Shown here: piece after piece, positions 34,323 through 45,100 of the stretch
Numbering within the stretch: position 1 is the first letter of the stretch
Layout of the letters: the number at the start of each line of letters is the position of its first letter
Source: Limnephilus marmoratus
Lineage: Eukaryota; Arthropoda; Insecta; Trichoptera; Limnephilidae
DNA: 64,000 nt
Direction of reading: 5' to 3'
NCBI GenBank assembly: GCA_917880885.1
Contig: OU862917.1
Span: forward strand, 52,622,727 to 52,686,726
Program-made: the position numbers and the translations under genes
Notes under the pieces: generated by a model
The model's database searches: none
What the model saw: the letters and a program-made list of their open reading frames with translations, nothing else
Told to the model about the DNA's origin: nothing

Positions 34323-34730
34323 GTCGGCGTAGTCCAGCGGTAAGGCTCTTGACTCGCACACCGAAGGTCGCGGGATCGAATTCCGGAGTGGCAAATAAAT
34401 TTTATTTGATTAATTTGTGTTATTCCACAATTTATTCATTTAACATAATGTATAGTATATTTGCGGCACGTTCCAGAGTGGAAGATACTCTCAGTATCGC
34501 CGTGGTGTAAGGCCACCATTCAGAATTGAAACGTTGCTTGAAATGGCATTAGCCGTGTTTGGTGACCAGATCTGAATAGCCAGGTACTTCCCCACCTTCC
34601 TCTACCCTATCTCCTTCCCCTCCCCACTACCTTCAGCATCACAACAAACCCCAATGCCATAGTCTCACTGGCTTCAAACGGGAGCGTTGGGACTCTTGTG
34701 CGGTATTCATATAAAAAAAAAAAAAAAATA
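34323..34730 (+). mobile_element. SINE-T full-length copy 1
   Basis: The tRNA-like head 34323-34395 has box A in TAGTCCAGCGGTAAGGC and box B in GGGATCGAATTCC. The body contains GTTCCAGAGTGGAAGATACT, ATTGAAACGTTGCTTGAAA and GACCAGATCTGAATAGCCAG. The 3' end is CTTGTGCGGTATTCAT and poly(A). Length is about 405 bp. The other full copy is at 40030-40422. Confidence 0.85.
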
Positions 34731-35186
34731 CAAAAACTAGGCCAATTTAGTCTAGATCCAAAGGGATCTTTATTTGACAATTATATTCATAAGAGTAGAT
34801 ATGGGAAATGAGAATGCATAAGGTTCCAATATCCCAAAAAGTAATAAAAAAAACCTTAGACTTTGTCTGGTTCAACGCATGCAAGATGTTTTCGTATTCG
34901 GTTTGTGAAGAACCTTATTCAATAAAGCTGGGCAAATAATTTCTACAAACAAATCGACAGACTCTGGTTAACTTAGCAAAGTAAAAAAGGCGCCCGGTGG
35001 TTATGCGGTTACGAAATAAATAAATTTAAAAAAAAGAAGGAAGATAATACGTTATTATTATTATACTGTGTAAAAACAGCCAGTCACACAAACAAACCTT
35101 TCCTGGTTATAAACCAGTAATTTTTTTATGCAATTTTATTTGTTGGGAGTAAGTGCAATGAACTCTGTTGCAACAAAATAAAAGCA
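34731..35186. other. No recognisable gene or repeat
   Basis: AT-rich spacer with no supported feature. Confidence 0.35.
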
Positions 35187-35390
35187 AATAACAATATTAT
35201 GTTCACTTTATCTCAAAAGTCACAAAAAGCAGTTCGTGTTGATTGCATTGGTTATGTAAGCCTTTGTTTGAAATGTATTCAACATTGAACGAGTTTTTTT
35301 TAACAAGAAAGGTAACGCTAGAAGATGGCGAGAACTGTGATTGAAACTGGTGTGTGAAGGCATGCCGATAACTACATTTTCCTCTTAAAT
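35187..35390 (+). repeat. U4 repeat, copy 1
   Basis: AGCAGTTCGTGTTGATTGCA, TTGGTTATGTAAGCC and GAGAACTGTGATTGAAAC recur in inverted orientation at 38895-39087, where they interrupt a SINE-B. Sequence nature is unknown. The short translation AVRVDCIGYVSL is shared by both copies, which hints at decayed coding. Confidence 0.65.
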
Positions 35391-35579
35391 ACCCTTGAAA
35401 ATAGCTGACATAGCTGAAAGCTGTAGAACAACGAGCACGGTGAAAAGAGGTCAACCAATCTCAAAACAGCCGGTTTACACAAAAACGAACAAATATTGTT
35501 TTTTTTTACAATTACTCCACACAGAAGGCCCTGAGAAAAAATCCTCAGGGCCTATGTCATGCTTGGGGATGCTGCGTGG

Positions 35580-35871
35580 CAGTGGCAGTCCGAGAGTTTT
35601 CAGTGAGCTAGAGTGCTAAGATTGAAAAATACGACATTACTGATGTTATTGTAACTGAGCATGATTTTTTTTTCAAAATTTCACTTTTTGTATGAAGATC
35701 TTTCAGTATGTGGATGCGGCGCATCCCTTGACTGAAAGAATCCTGAAGGACTTCATACAAAAAGCTGAAATTTTGAAAAAAAAATAATATTCATTTTTAG
35801 CTACAACTCAATAACGTCATATTTTTCAATCTTAGCGCTCTAGCTCACTGAAAACTCACAGACCGCCACTG
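35580..35871. mobile_element. hAT MITE with 8-bp TSD
   Basis: The ends are CAGTGGCAGTCCGAGAG and inverted CAGTGGCGGTCTGTGAG. The arms continue as TTTTCAGTGAGCTAGAG and GCTAAGATTGAAAAATA for about 60 bp. The duplication is CTGCGTGG (35572-35579) and CTGTGTGG (35872-35879), one C/T difference. The empty site is the ATGCTGTGTGGAGGG of other SINE-B copies. CAGTGGCG-type ends and 8-bp duplications fit hAT. Non-coding. Confidence 0.92.
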
Positions 35872-36163
35872 CTGTGTGGAGGGTCATTTTAGGTAAAGGA
35901 AGGAGAGGAAGTTCTGGGAAGGAAGAATGTATGTGGGGCGGATAGAAATCTGGGGTCAATGTGTCCTGGAGTGACGGACGTACGAATCCATCCCTCCCAC
36001 TGCTGTGCAAGGCTATTGCAAGGTTAGGTCCCCCAGTCAACCAGTCTCTCCTGATCCGGCCTGCACGCAGTAGGTGGGCAAAAGCATTCGCTACCAAGAC
36101 CTGGACAAAACTCACCCTATGAACCAAGGCACCCAATTCAAAAAAATTCAAACTCAATTTGGG

Positions 36164-36494
36164 AGGCGGCAATGGGTACCGCCGCACCGGGAACCTTATT
36201 AGATAACCAACACCTCTGCCATAGGTCACCCCAAGTGGTTCGCTACGTTTGGTGATTTAGCAGAGGTGCCCGGGTTCATGGGGTGAGGTTTGTCTAGGTC
36301 TTGGAGGCGGATGACCAGGACATACTGAACCCCAGATTCCTACCCACCCCTTAAATCCTTTTCCTTCCCAAAACTCTCATCTCCTTCCTTTCCTTAAAAA
36401 ACCCTCCGCACAGCATCCCCAAGATGACATAGGCCCTGAGGGAAATGATTTTCCTCAGGGCCTCCTGTGTGGAGCTTATGTAAAAAAAAAAAAA
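36164..36494 (+). mobile_element. SINE-B short form nested in long form
   Basis: It starts CAATTTGGGAGGCGGCAATG and ends CTGTGTGGAGCTTATG plus poly(A). It lies in antiparallel orientation at almost the same internal position of the host SINE-B as the nested copy at 23409-23740. Confidence 0.88.
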
Positions 36495-36603
36495 ACGCCG
36501 CTAATGTAGCGAACCACTGGGGTGACCGATAGTAGGGGTGTTGGTAATCCAATAAAAGGTTCCCTGGGCGGAGGTACCCATAACCGCCTCCCAAATTGAA
36601 TCA

Positions 36604-37130
36604 ATCCCATGCTGCCGACGTCAATTGTAATTGCGTCCAAAACAACAAAGCACGACATAACAAACAACCAACCGCTTTGCGTTCAAGTTCCTCTGGTTTG
36701 TTTTCACTTTCCTTATTCGAATAACGATGTAACGAGGGTGTCTGATAGCTGGCGGCTATTCGGCCATCCTGAGCGGGGGTCATCATCCACTTGTGAAAGT
36801 CAGCTATGGCTCACGGCTCACGGAGAGGAGGCCGTCCTCGCTACGGGCACTAATGAGCCGGGCAGATTCGGGGCGGATAGACTCCATTAAAGACGCGGAG
36901 TGAACACAACCAGATAATGGGCAGTCAAGTGCAAAACGATGTGAGCAGTAAAAAGGAAGAAAAAGTATATAATTGCGTGAAGCAATATACATCATTACAG
37001 TGATTACAAAACTAGCAGCGACTTTCGTTGGGCTCCACTTGTTAAAGTATCTACTATTGGACTCTGTTAGTCGGAAAAGCGTGATTTTTTTATGTGACTT
37101 ATTCGCTAGAGCACCCATTTCTGTATATAG
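36604..37130. other. Unassigned, possibly host sequence
   Basis: Balanced composition around 36720-36900 and an open plus-strand frame of 93 codons at 36609-36890, without a recognisable domain. No convincing gene model. Confidence 0.3.
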
Positions 37131-37134
37131 GTAA

Positions 37135-38062
37135 ATGATGATGATGGATGACAGTACAGTTCATGATAGCTTTTTGTTTGACAAGCCCCCAAAGGGCTCA
37201 CAAACTCCAACAGCTCGTAGGGCTTTGAAGCAAAGAATGAACGGTTACCTCAAGAGTGTTTTCTCTTGGGGTAAAAATAATCTCGTTGAATTTAATGTTT
37301 CAAAGACCCAATCTTGTCTGATTACGTCTAAAAGGGATCGAAATGAAAATCTAGTCTCTTTCAACGGAAGCAATCTTCCCAACAGGCCCTCCATTGATAT
37401 GCTTGGTGTAACCCTAAGTGACCAGCTCAGGTATGGGGGCTCCATCGAAGCCAGAGTAAAGTTAGCCTCCCAAAAACTGGGCGACTGTACAGGGCCCGCA
37501 GATACTTTAATAGTACACAACTGCTAACCTTGTACAAATCAAAAGTACGCCCCACGGTTGAATTTGGCAGCCATCTCTGGTCTGGAGCTCCAAAATACCT
37601 GAAAAATACCCTCGACTCTGTGCAGAAACGGGCGGTCCTTTTGATAGATTCTCCCATCTTAACAGACGGATTGCAATCTTTAGAGCACAGGCGTCGGGTG
37701 GGAATGCTATCCTTGTTCCACCGGTATTACAATGGAAGATGCTCCGAGGAACTAGCATCATTGATCCCTTCGGCACCGGTGCATAGTCGGGAAACACGCC
37801 AAACGCGTGCCCAACATCTGTACACGGTTGACATTTGTCACATGAGAACGGGTCGTTTCTTCGACTCGTTCTTGTGTTCAACAGCTCGGCTGTGGAATGA
37901 TTTGCCGGCCTCTGTGTTTCCGCCTTCCTACAACATGGGTCTCTTCAAGACTAATGTTCATTCCTTCCTCTCCTCAAAAAGACCCTCCACACAGCATCCC
38001 AGATGACATAGGCCCTGAGGGAAATTATTTTCCTCAGGGCCTCCTGTGTGGAGTTAATGTAA
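37135..38062 (+). pseudogene. LINE-B copy 2, longest
   Basis: The copy begins just at the catalytic box, with DDSTVHDSFLF near 37147. It continues RMNGYLKSVFSWGKNNLVEF, IDMLGVTLSDQLRYG and KLASQKLG. A frameshift near 37500 moves the text to the next frame, which runs from PTVEFGSHLWSGAPKYLKNT to KRPSTQHPR at 38006. Upstream fingers and the endonuclease are missing. Two frames of 130 and 158 codons survive, so the copy is young. In CR1/jockey-like LINEs this protein makes cDNA at the target. Confidence 0.9.
37985..38053 (+). other. LINE-B/SINE-B two-tier 3' hairpin (intact reference)
   Basis: The outer stem CTCCACACAG (37985-37994) pairs perfectly with CTGTGTGGAG (38044-38053). The inner stem GGCCCTGAGG (38011-38020) pairs perfectly with CCTCAGGGCC (38032-38041) around an AT-rich loop. 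Poly(A) follows after TTAATGT. The 5' outer arm overlaps the last codons of LINE-B. Every 3'-complete SINE-B carries the same structure. Confidence 0.8.
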
Positions 38063-38086
38063 AAAAAAAAGACATGGGAACTACGA

Positions 38087-38275
38087 CAATTTGGGAGACG
38101 GGTGTGGGTACCACCGCCGCCCCCGAGGTTTGTCTAGTTCTTGGCAGCAGATGCGTTTCCCCAACTACTGCGTGGCAGGCCAGCTTGGGGACTGGTTGAG
38201 GGAGACATTTTGACTTCTCCTGCCGGACTATCTCGACCCATCTCCTTGCATCGCAGTGGGAGGAATGGATTCATA
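38087..38275 (+). mobile_element. SINE-B, internally deleted and 3' truncated
   Basis: CAATTTGGGAGACGGGTGTG at 38092 is joined directly to GAGGTTTGTCTAGTTC, skipping the CACCCCAAGTGG block. The long-form segment follows to GGAATGGATTCATAACG. It starts 25 bp after the LINE-B poly(A). Confidence 0.7.
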
Positions 38276-38584
38276 ACGTTGAATTAGATTTTTTATAAAG
38301 TGGCCATAGATAATAAAACACATTTCAACTTTGTCTGATGATTTCATGTTATCTATTATGATTTCATCTCAAAGCTTAGTTTACGGATACCTCACCTAAT
38401 ATTTTTTATCATTTTAAGAGTATATACGATATTTTTTAAAAATTGTATTACTGCTACCCAGCAAAAATGATTAGGTACGACAAATTAAGGAATCTGAAAT
38501 ATGCTCAAGAATAACAATATATTTATATATGAGTAGTGATGTTTTAACTTGTTTATAATAACATTTGAATTTGTTCTTTTTTGC
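38276..38584. other. No recognisable gene or repeat
   Basis: AT-rich spacer with no supported feature. Confidence 0.35.
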
Positions 38585-39160
38585 ATTAACTCGACACAGG
38601 AGGCCATGAAGAATAAAAATCCCCCAGGGCGTGTGTCATATTTGGGGAAGCTCTGTGGGCGGTCTTTTTAGGGAAAGGTAGGAGAGGAAGTTCTGTGAAG
38701 GAAAAAGGTAGAGGGGTGCGTAGGAATCTGAAGTCAATGTGTCCAGGAGTGACGGACGTATGAAACCACTTTTGCCACTGCGGTACAAGGCGATGGGTTG
38801 CGAGGGTCCGGCTGGATAAGCCAAAAGGTCTCCCTCAACCAGCCTCTCCCGATCAGGCCTACTAAGTCACCAAACGTAGTGAATCACATCGGATGAAAAT
38901 GGAGTTATCATCGGCATACCTTCACCCCCCTGTTTCAATCACAGTTCTCGACATCTTCTGGTGTTACCTTTCTTATTAAAAAATACTTGTTCAATTTTGA
39001 ATACATTTTAAACGAAAGGCTTACATAACCAATGCAATCAACACGAACTGCTTTTGGTGACTTCAATAAAATGAACATAATATTGTTATGGAAGAGGTTT
39101 TGGTTATCCAATAAATGCTTCCCAGAGCCGCGGTAGGTGCCCATACTCGCTTCTCAAATC
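38585..39160 (-). mobile_element. SINE-B long form, split by U4
   Basis: The 3' part is at 38585-38894 (tail decayed; long-form segment; ACTAAGTCACCAAACGTAG). The 5' part is at 39087-39158 (TGGTTATCCAATAAATGCTT, GAGCCGCGG). The insert between them is a U4 copy. Confidence 0.75.
38895..39087 (-). repeat. U4 repeat, copy 2, inside SINE-B
   Basis: The reverse complement matches 35187-35390 over almost its whole length. Its clean placement inside a SINE-B shows that U4 is mobile. No obvious inverted ends or poly(A) tail reveal the mechanism. Confidence 0.7.
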
Positions 39161-39654
39161 AAACATTTACACCAAATACCAAGTATTACTAAAATTTCTG
39201 AATAAAATTCACCTTGTCGAAATCATTTTTCAAAAGCTTTTGGAGTTTTATCAACGTTCATTCAGCATCGCATCTAACTGTACGGGTCCAGGTTCACTAA
39301 TGGAGAGTTAATCATCTTTGGATTCAACGGCCGAATTGACCACCGGAGCCACGGTACTCTGGTAGCCTACAGAGTTATCTGCATTGTACTACAGTCAAGG
39401 TTAGTTTACCGTTCTAGTTTCTAGTTACAAGCCCACACGTTTTCTTCAATGCTACATTGTATTCCTACATTCCATGGCAGAACTTTGAATCTGCAGATAC
39501 TTAAAGGGAACGTCTGCGCGACCCTTTTCATACTAAACTTGCTTTTGGATTTGAGGACTAAATACTCAACCAAACTGATTTTTTTTATTATCAATAGGTA
39601 TAGCAAATATTTAGTACGGATATGTGCTACATTATTGATTAGTGTTTTAAATTA
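39161..39654. other. No recognisable feature
   Basis: Unassigned sequence. A frame continuing upstream of LINE-D is open by chance and is not family-like before about 39655. Confidence 0.35.
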
Positions 39655-39995
39655 TAAAATATGGGCTATAAAAGAATTCACGAAAGGGGCGCTTAGATGG
39701 TTTGGGCATCTAGAGCGAATGAACGAGGAAAGGAGTGGAAGGAGAATATATGACGCAAATGTGAATGTTAGAAGAAGTCGGGGACGCCCGAGTAAGACAT
39801 GGCACGATCAAGTGAATCAGATACTTGAGTCGGGCCATGTGAAGAGTCGGAATAATAGAAGAGCATGTATGAGACGATGTATGAATGTGAACGAGGCAAG
39901 GAGTGTGTGCCAAGATCGAGTTGTTGGAAACGGCGTGATGGTTAGTTGGTTAAAGAATTCAATTTTTCACGATTTTTGAGGCAACTATTTTATTG
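39655..39995 (+). pseudogene. LINE-D C-terminal end
   Basis: The open frame includes GALRWFGHLERMNEERSG, then RRSRGRPSKTWHDQVNQILE, SGHVKSRNNRRACMRRCMNV and NEARSVCQDRVVGNG. It is the best-preserved LINE-D piece and defines the family's C-terminus. The palm is absent. Confidence 0.85.
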
Positions 39996-40029
39996 GCAAT
40001 TATTTGTGAGTTAAAGATGGCGTGATGAC

Positions 40030-40422
40030 GGCCGGCGTAGTCCAGCGGTAAGCACTCCGAAGGTCGCGGGATCGAATCCCGGCGCAAGTAAATTTTATTT
40101 AATTAATTTGTGTTATTCACGATTTATTCATTTAAAATAATATATAGTATATTTGTGGCACGTTCCAGAGTGGAAGATACTGTCAGTATCGCCCTGGTGT
40201 AAGACCACCATTCAGAATTGAAACGTTGCTTGAAATGGCTTTAGCCGTGTTTGGTGACCAGATCTGAATAGCCAGGTACTTCCCCACCTTCCTCTTCCCT
40301 ATTTCCTTCCCGTTCCCACTACCTTCAGCCTCTCAACATACCCCAATTGGGGATGCCATAGTCCCACTGGCTCCAAACGGGAGTAGTTATGTCTCTTGTG
40401 CGGTATTCAACAAAAAAAAAAT
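40030..40422 (+). mobile_element. SINE-T full-length copy 2 (head deletion)
   Basis: Collinear with 34323-34730, but 18-20 bp of the tRNA-like head between the two boxes are lost (GCGGTAAGCACTCCGAAGG). CCCCAATTGGGG is intact near 40341. Poly(A) ends at about 40422, directly at the border of U1 copy 2. Confidence 0.85.
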
Positions 40423-40900
40423 ACGTTATCTAGTAAACGCATGTTTAAAAATTTTAGTTTTAGTTCAAATAAAATCATTAAAAAAATATCTGAACACTTA
40501 TTTATTATTTACGGTCTTTTTTTTTTACATGAGCTCCACACAGGAGGCCCTGAGGAAAATAATTTCCCTCAGGGCCTATGTCATCTTTGGGGATGCTGCG
40601 TGGAGGGTTTTTTAAGGAAAGGAAGGAGAGGAGAGTTCTGGGAAGGAAAAGGTTTTAAGGGGTGGATAGGAATCTGGGATTCAGTATGTTCTGGTCATCC
40701 GCCTCCAAGACCTAGACAAACCTCACCCCATGAACGGGTCTTACAAATAAATATATTTAAGTTTTTTTTACATTCTTATTTTGCTTCGTCATTATTGAAA
40801 AAGATAAATACTAATTGGAATCGCCCTGTACAATCGTAAGAACATCTTTCGACGAAATGTGGATTTTCGGCCGCTGGCTGGTTAAAGGCCCTTAAAATAG
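40423..40900. mobile_element. U1 repeat, copy 2, split by SINE-B
   Basis: TATCTAGTAAACGCATGTTT starts the shared part. The second piece from 40740 holds TTACATTCTTATTTTGCTTC and ends GGCCGCTGGCTGGTTAAAGG. The left end seems replaced by SINE-T. Confidence 0.55.
40507..40735 (-). mobile_element. SINE-B short form, 5' truncated
   Basis: Minus strand from TTCATGGGGTGAGGTTTGTC to the complete hairpin (outer and inner stems intact) and poly(A). It lacks the long-form segment. Confidence 0.85.
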
Positions 40901-42534
40901 AGTGAACATACGAATTATGAAGAAGAGGTTTGTTATTATTACAATAAGAAGAAACACGACAAGAAATATGAGGCATTCGGATTGCGAGACATCACCTCAC
41001 GACTACACCCCGAGGCTTTCTATAAAATAGAGTTTGGATAGGTGAAAATTGGGAACAACAATGGATGAGCTTTGCAGTCAATTCTAGGTGCACTTATTCC
41101 AGTCTATCGAGTTCTCACGATCGAACCGAGTCACGGTAAATATTAACCAATGATTTGTTACTAGGCAAAATAATCGTCGATTATGTTGTATGTATTGTAA
41201 TAGATGAACATAATATTATACACGTAGATTTTAGAGGAAGTATATTTCAAAACGCATATGGTAACAATCGTACGATCCGTTACTAAGTTTTCTCTAATCT
41301 TCTGTATAGCATGGAAACCTTGACACCAACTAAAATATGTATAGGCGCAAACTGAAAATACCATAGGTACCTAGCCAATTGCGAAATACTTCATCGAAAA
41401 GCCAAAAATTTTAAAAATGTACTAGTTTAAAAAAGAGAATATTCCAATATCCTGTTCATATTATTAGGAGCGACCGACCGACGGATACAGAATCACCCAA
41501 TTCAATTCTGCTAAATTGTTCCGAATTGGTGAAAATTGTAGTTTGAAGAGAGCCAAATTCCGACAGGAGAGGCCACCAGAATAAGAACAATTATTTAGAA
41601 ATGAGCCACGGACCATTTATGGATTGAAGTCAGCATTTACCCATCAAAATGCTTTTAAGGGTTTCAAATTTAATATCTTAAATGTAGACATCCGACCAAA
41701 TAATTAAGACAAAGGGAGAGGAGGAAGATGACCCAATTTAAAGGGACAAAGGGGAGATCCTTTAGATGCTGTGCAGTGGAGCAGTAAACTCCAGAATAAA
41801 CTGAAAACAGACAAAGAACAGCATCTCAGAGAATGCATTCATCTGAAGCATGAATTTAAATTACTAGAAGCGTGACTAAGTAAGAGGATAGTGCATTTCC
41901 TAACTCTCGAAGTAAATAAAGATAATATAATTAATTTATTATCAAATTTCATGCTTTAGAATTACACGCGAGGAAAAGGGCGACTACGTGTGTGTAAACA
42001 ACGGAAATATCGAGGAAACATGAAGAAGTTGGGGTTGCCCCACGAAGACATAGTTGAAGCTTTCAGATTGATAGACCTAACAAAAAATGACTAAGTACTG
42101 TAAGTTAGGACTTGAGAGAAGGAGAAGTTGTGTTGTTTTTTAAATAAAGCAGAGAAATTGAATCCATCGTTTTTATTGTTATGTTTTTAAAGTTAGATGT
42201 TACCGATACATAATTAATTCCCCACCCAAATAACAAAGGTATATTTAATACTTTATGTTTTCTATGCAAGTTTTGTTAATTTTTAGCTAGAATAGACATA
42301 TAGTTACTATTCCTTTGTACATTGAGAAGGGATAAAGTTAATAAATGATCATATATCAGAGACACCTGAAATTACTGGCGTCATCTTTGGCCTAAATGAA
42401 TTAACATGTTGATAATAATGATAACTATTGATAATCCATAATTGGTTTGAAAATTAACTAGAAAACTAAACAACTACTCTACATTACAGCTGTCAAAATA
42501 AACTATGTAAGTCCGAATAATAAATATGTTCCAG
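40901..42534. other. No recognisable gene
   Basis: Unassigned. Short frames (for example near 41990-42090) do not match anything I know. Confidence 0.35.
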
Positions 42535-42665
42535 GAAGACATGGCATGATCGAGAGAAACAAATATTTTAATCGGGTCGTGTGAAGTGCCGGTATAGAAT
42601 CGGTATAGAAAATGGATGGATGAAGCAAGGAGAGTATGCCAAGAGTTTGTTCCTAGGGGATAAAT
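42535..42665 (+). pseudogene. LINE-D small fragment
   Basis: CCAGGAAGACATGGCATGAT and AGGAGAGTATGCCAAGAG align with the PRKTWHD and EARSVCQ parts of LINE-D at 39.8 kb, with an internal gap. Confidence 0.5.
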
Positions 42666-44405
42666 TAGTTTACACTTATTGCTCGTATTCAATGGGTTAA
42701 ATAATGTTAAACAAGGCGGTTTAATATATTAAAAAAATCGAAAATTCGTAAGCATTGCAGATATTTTGCAACAAGGGACATTTATTGTTATTATTATAGT
42801 ACCTCTTTCTCTTTCGGTATTTCACTATAAGTTTTCGGAAAGAATTTCACTGTCTTCAAAAGATACGCCCAGAGTAAAACTTTCTCATTTTTATGATGGC
42901 AAATTGTTCACATTTCCGCAACAACCCAATTCGCCTCAGGACCTCTGAGTTTCGAACAAAATAATAACGATGTAGAATCATGTAAGAAAGGTCGTTTACA
43001 CTGATTGATTGATTGCTTTAAATAAGCAATAAGCAGTTAGCAGCAGACATTGAAACTACTTTGTTTTCTTTTATTTGTATTATTAACGAGTAGCAGAACT
43101 TGAACAATAAAGTATTGGTTATAGAGATGGCGAAGAGGAAAGAAAATCTTTTGTTTTTTTTTTTTAGTTTTTTTTTTTGTTTTTTGTTTTGTTTTGTTTT
43201 TTTTTTTTAAATTTATTTTATATATTTAATAATATTATTATTCAATGTATAAAAACAGTTTATTATAAACAAGTTCTGCTTCTGCTTCGTAATTATTATT
43301 ATGAGTTACAGCTGTTTCGCCTTCTGAAGGCATTATCAAACTGTGGTTGTTACCACCTACAGACGATGTATTTATATCATTTCTAAACAGGTACTTATGA
43401 TGACAAAATGAATAGCTTTTAATTATTATTACTTGTGCCCCTAAACTTCTAAGTAAAATGACTGAAATATTAATGGTTAAGTTTCCCAATTACTGGATTG
43501 TTTAAATTTGACTGAGGGTCGTTAATTATTCCATAAAATAAACCCTTGATGATTCATCAGGATTTACCTTATTTGACCATTTCAAATATCAATTGTATTA
43601 TTATTTAAAATAAATTAAAAATTAAAATGGAGTTCTACAAAATAAACCTAATAACAATAAATAAAATCTTTTGTAACCGTGACATAAACTAAATTTAAGA
43701 ACTAGAATGATTCATCGCTCATGTTTTTGTTGTTGTATTATCTGTGGCTTGGAAGCCAAGACGCTAAACTAATCTTTAACACGAATGATCGAAATTTTTT
43801 AAATTGGCACATACTCAAAATACAACGAACAGAGTAAGTAACAACGTATACGGATTTCAATTTTTAAACTAGGATAATGGCGTAGTAGCCTAATGCGTCG
43901 GCTTTTCGTTACTTTCGCGCCTATAGGTAAAGCCTCCTTACAAACAATTTTTTTCGCTGGTGTTGATGGAAACTGGAAGAATTCAAATATTGTCTGGTTA
44001 TTCGTAACCCATTATTTTTAATCCACATTAATTTTTAAACTAGTTGTTTGTGAGAATGAATCCAAAAGATAATTAAATAAGACATTTATCCGTTTTTTTC
44101 CTCTTTCGATCTCCATCGTTGAAATATTTTTAGGAAAATAAATGGGTCTTTTACGACGTGCATTTTAAGAGATTTTTTTTTAAAATTAAATTAAATACTA
44201 TTATTAAAGAAAAGTTTTGTCAAAGATGTATTCAATGTTATTTTATAAAAAAATTCTCCACTTATAGTTCTACAAAACAGGAGATTTCGCTTTTCTGAAC
44301 AATTAACATTTTATCTTTTACAGCATTTCAAATTTCCATGAACGATACACTTCGGAGAAAGATTGACATAAGATGTAGTAGAAGTAAACTTAAGAAAAGA
44401 AAATA
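42666..44405. other. No gene; T-rich tract
   Basis: A tract of T runs broken by single G or A covers 43149-43211. A hammerhead-like motif on the minus strand lies at 43310-43345 (TTGATAA, hairpin GCCTTCAGAAGGC, GAAACAGCT). Otherwise nothing is recognisable. Confidence 0.4.
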
Positions 44406-44411
44406 TCTTAA

Positions 44412-45100
44412 TCTTATAATATGTAAAACACGGTCGGGTTAGTTACACCATCTATAACTCGAGAACGGCTAGACCGATTTTTATGATTTTTGATTTGTTG
44501 GATTTGTCTCTGCCCCGAATAGCAGAATAGCTATTAAAACATCGGAAAAAATCATGAAAAAAAATTATGAAGATAATTATTTTCCTCATACATTTTGTTC
44601 AAAACGAATTCTCATTTTTTGAAAAAGCTGCAGTGGTATTGTGATAAGAATTCGTATAAGTGAGTGAAATTCAAAAACGTCAAATAATATCAATGCGCTT
44701 ATTTGTTTTGCTTTGTTCTTAAACATATAATGCTGCCTCTCTTTCTTACACACTAAATACAGTCGAAACAGTCGAAAATGGGACAAACGGTGAACGTATG
44801 TCTGCACCCATCCAAAGGATAAATACAATAATTATAATAAATCTCGCTTACACGTATAAAGAAAATGAAACGCAATTCCATTAAGTAAGTGGAGAAGTAA
44901 GAAAATCACAAAAAAATATAAATCCGTACACAACGCCCTCTCTGATACTGGCAAAAACAAAACACGGATAGTTGCGCATCGATGATTGCTTCATTGTGTA
45001 ATTTTTAATTTAATAAATTTAAAAATAATTTAATTCAGCTAATAAGCTAACACAACAGTTATTGATTCTGAGGCGGTACGGAGTTCTCCGGGTCAGCTAG
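44412..45100 (+). mobile_element. Non-autonomous Helitron, intact ends
   Basis: It starts TCTTATAATATGTAAAACAC after an A and ends hairpin CGGAGTTCTCCG, GGTCAGCTAG before a T. Insertion between A and T, 5' TC and 3' CTAG after a short hairpin are the Helitron signature. It is collinear with 11011-12145 apart from the SINE-B there. No open frame for Rep/helicase is present. Confidence 0.82.

Larger units (their letters stand above)
35505..36600 (-). mobile_element. SINE-B long form, split twice
   Basis: The minus-strand copy is in three pieces: 35505-35579 (tail), 35872-36140 (long-form body) and 36495-36597 (5' end, GGAGGCGGTTATGGGTACC). A hAT MITE sits at 35580-35871 and a plus-strand short SINE-B at 36164-36494. 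A short AT-rich filler at about 36141-36163 remains unexplained. Confidence 0.85.

Noticed and set aside
34323..34395. Possible functional tRNA gene
   Set aside because: A second copy with the same downstream 330 bp exists at 40030, so the tRNA-like part is the head of SINE-T.
39449..39654. N-terminal extension of the LINE-D frame
   Set aside because: The frame is open but the translation before about 39655 is unlike LINE-D or any reverse transcriptase. Likely unrelated flanking DNA read by chance.
40341..40352. CCCCAATTGGGG as a regulatory palindrome
   Set aside because: It recurs at the same place in SINE-T copies and is simply part of that element.
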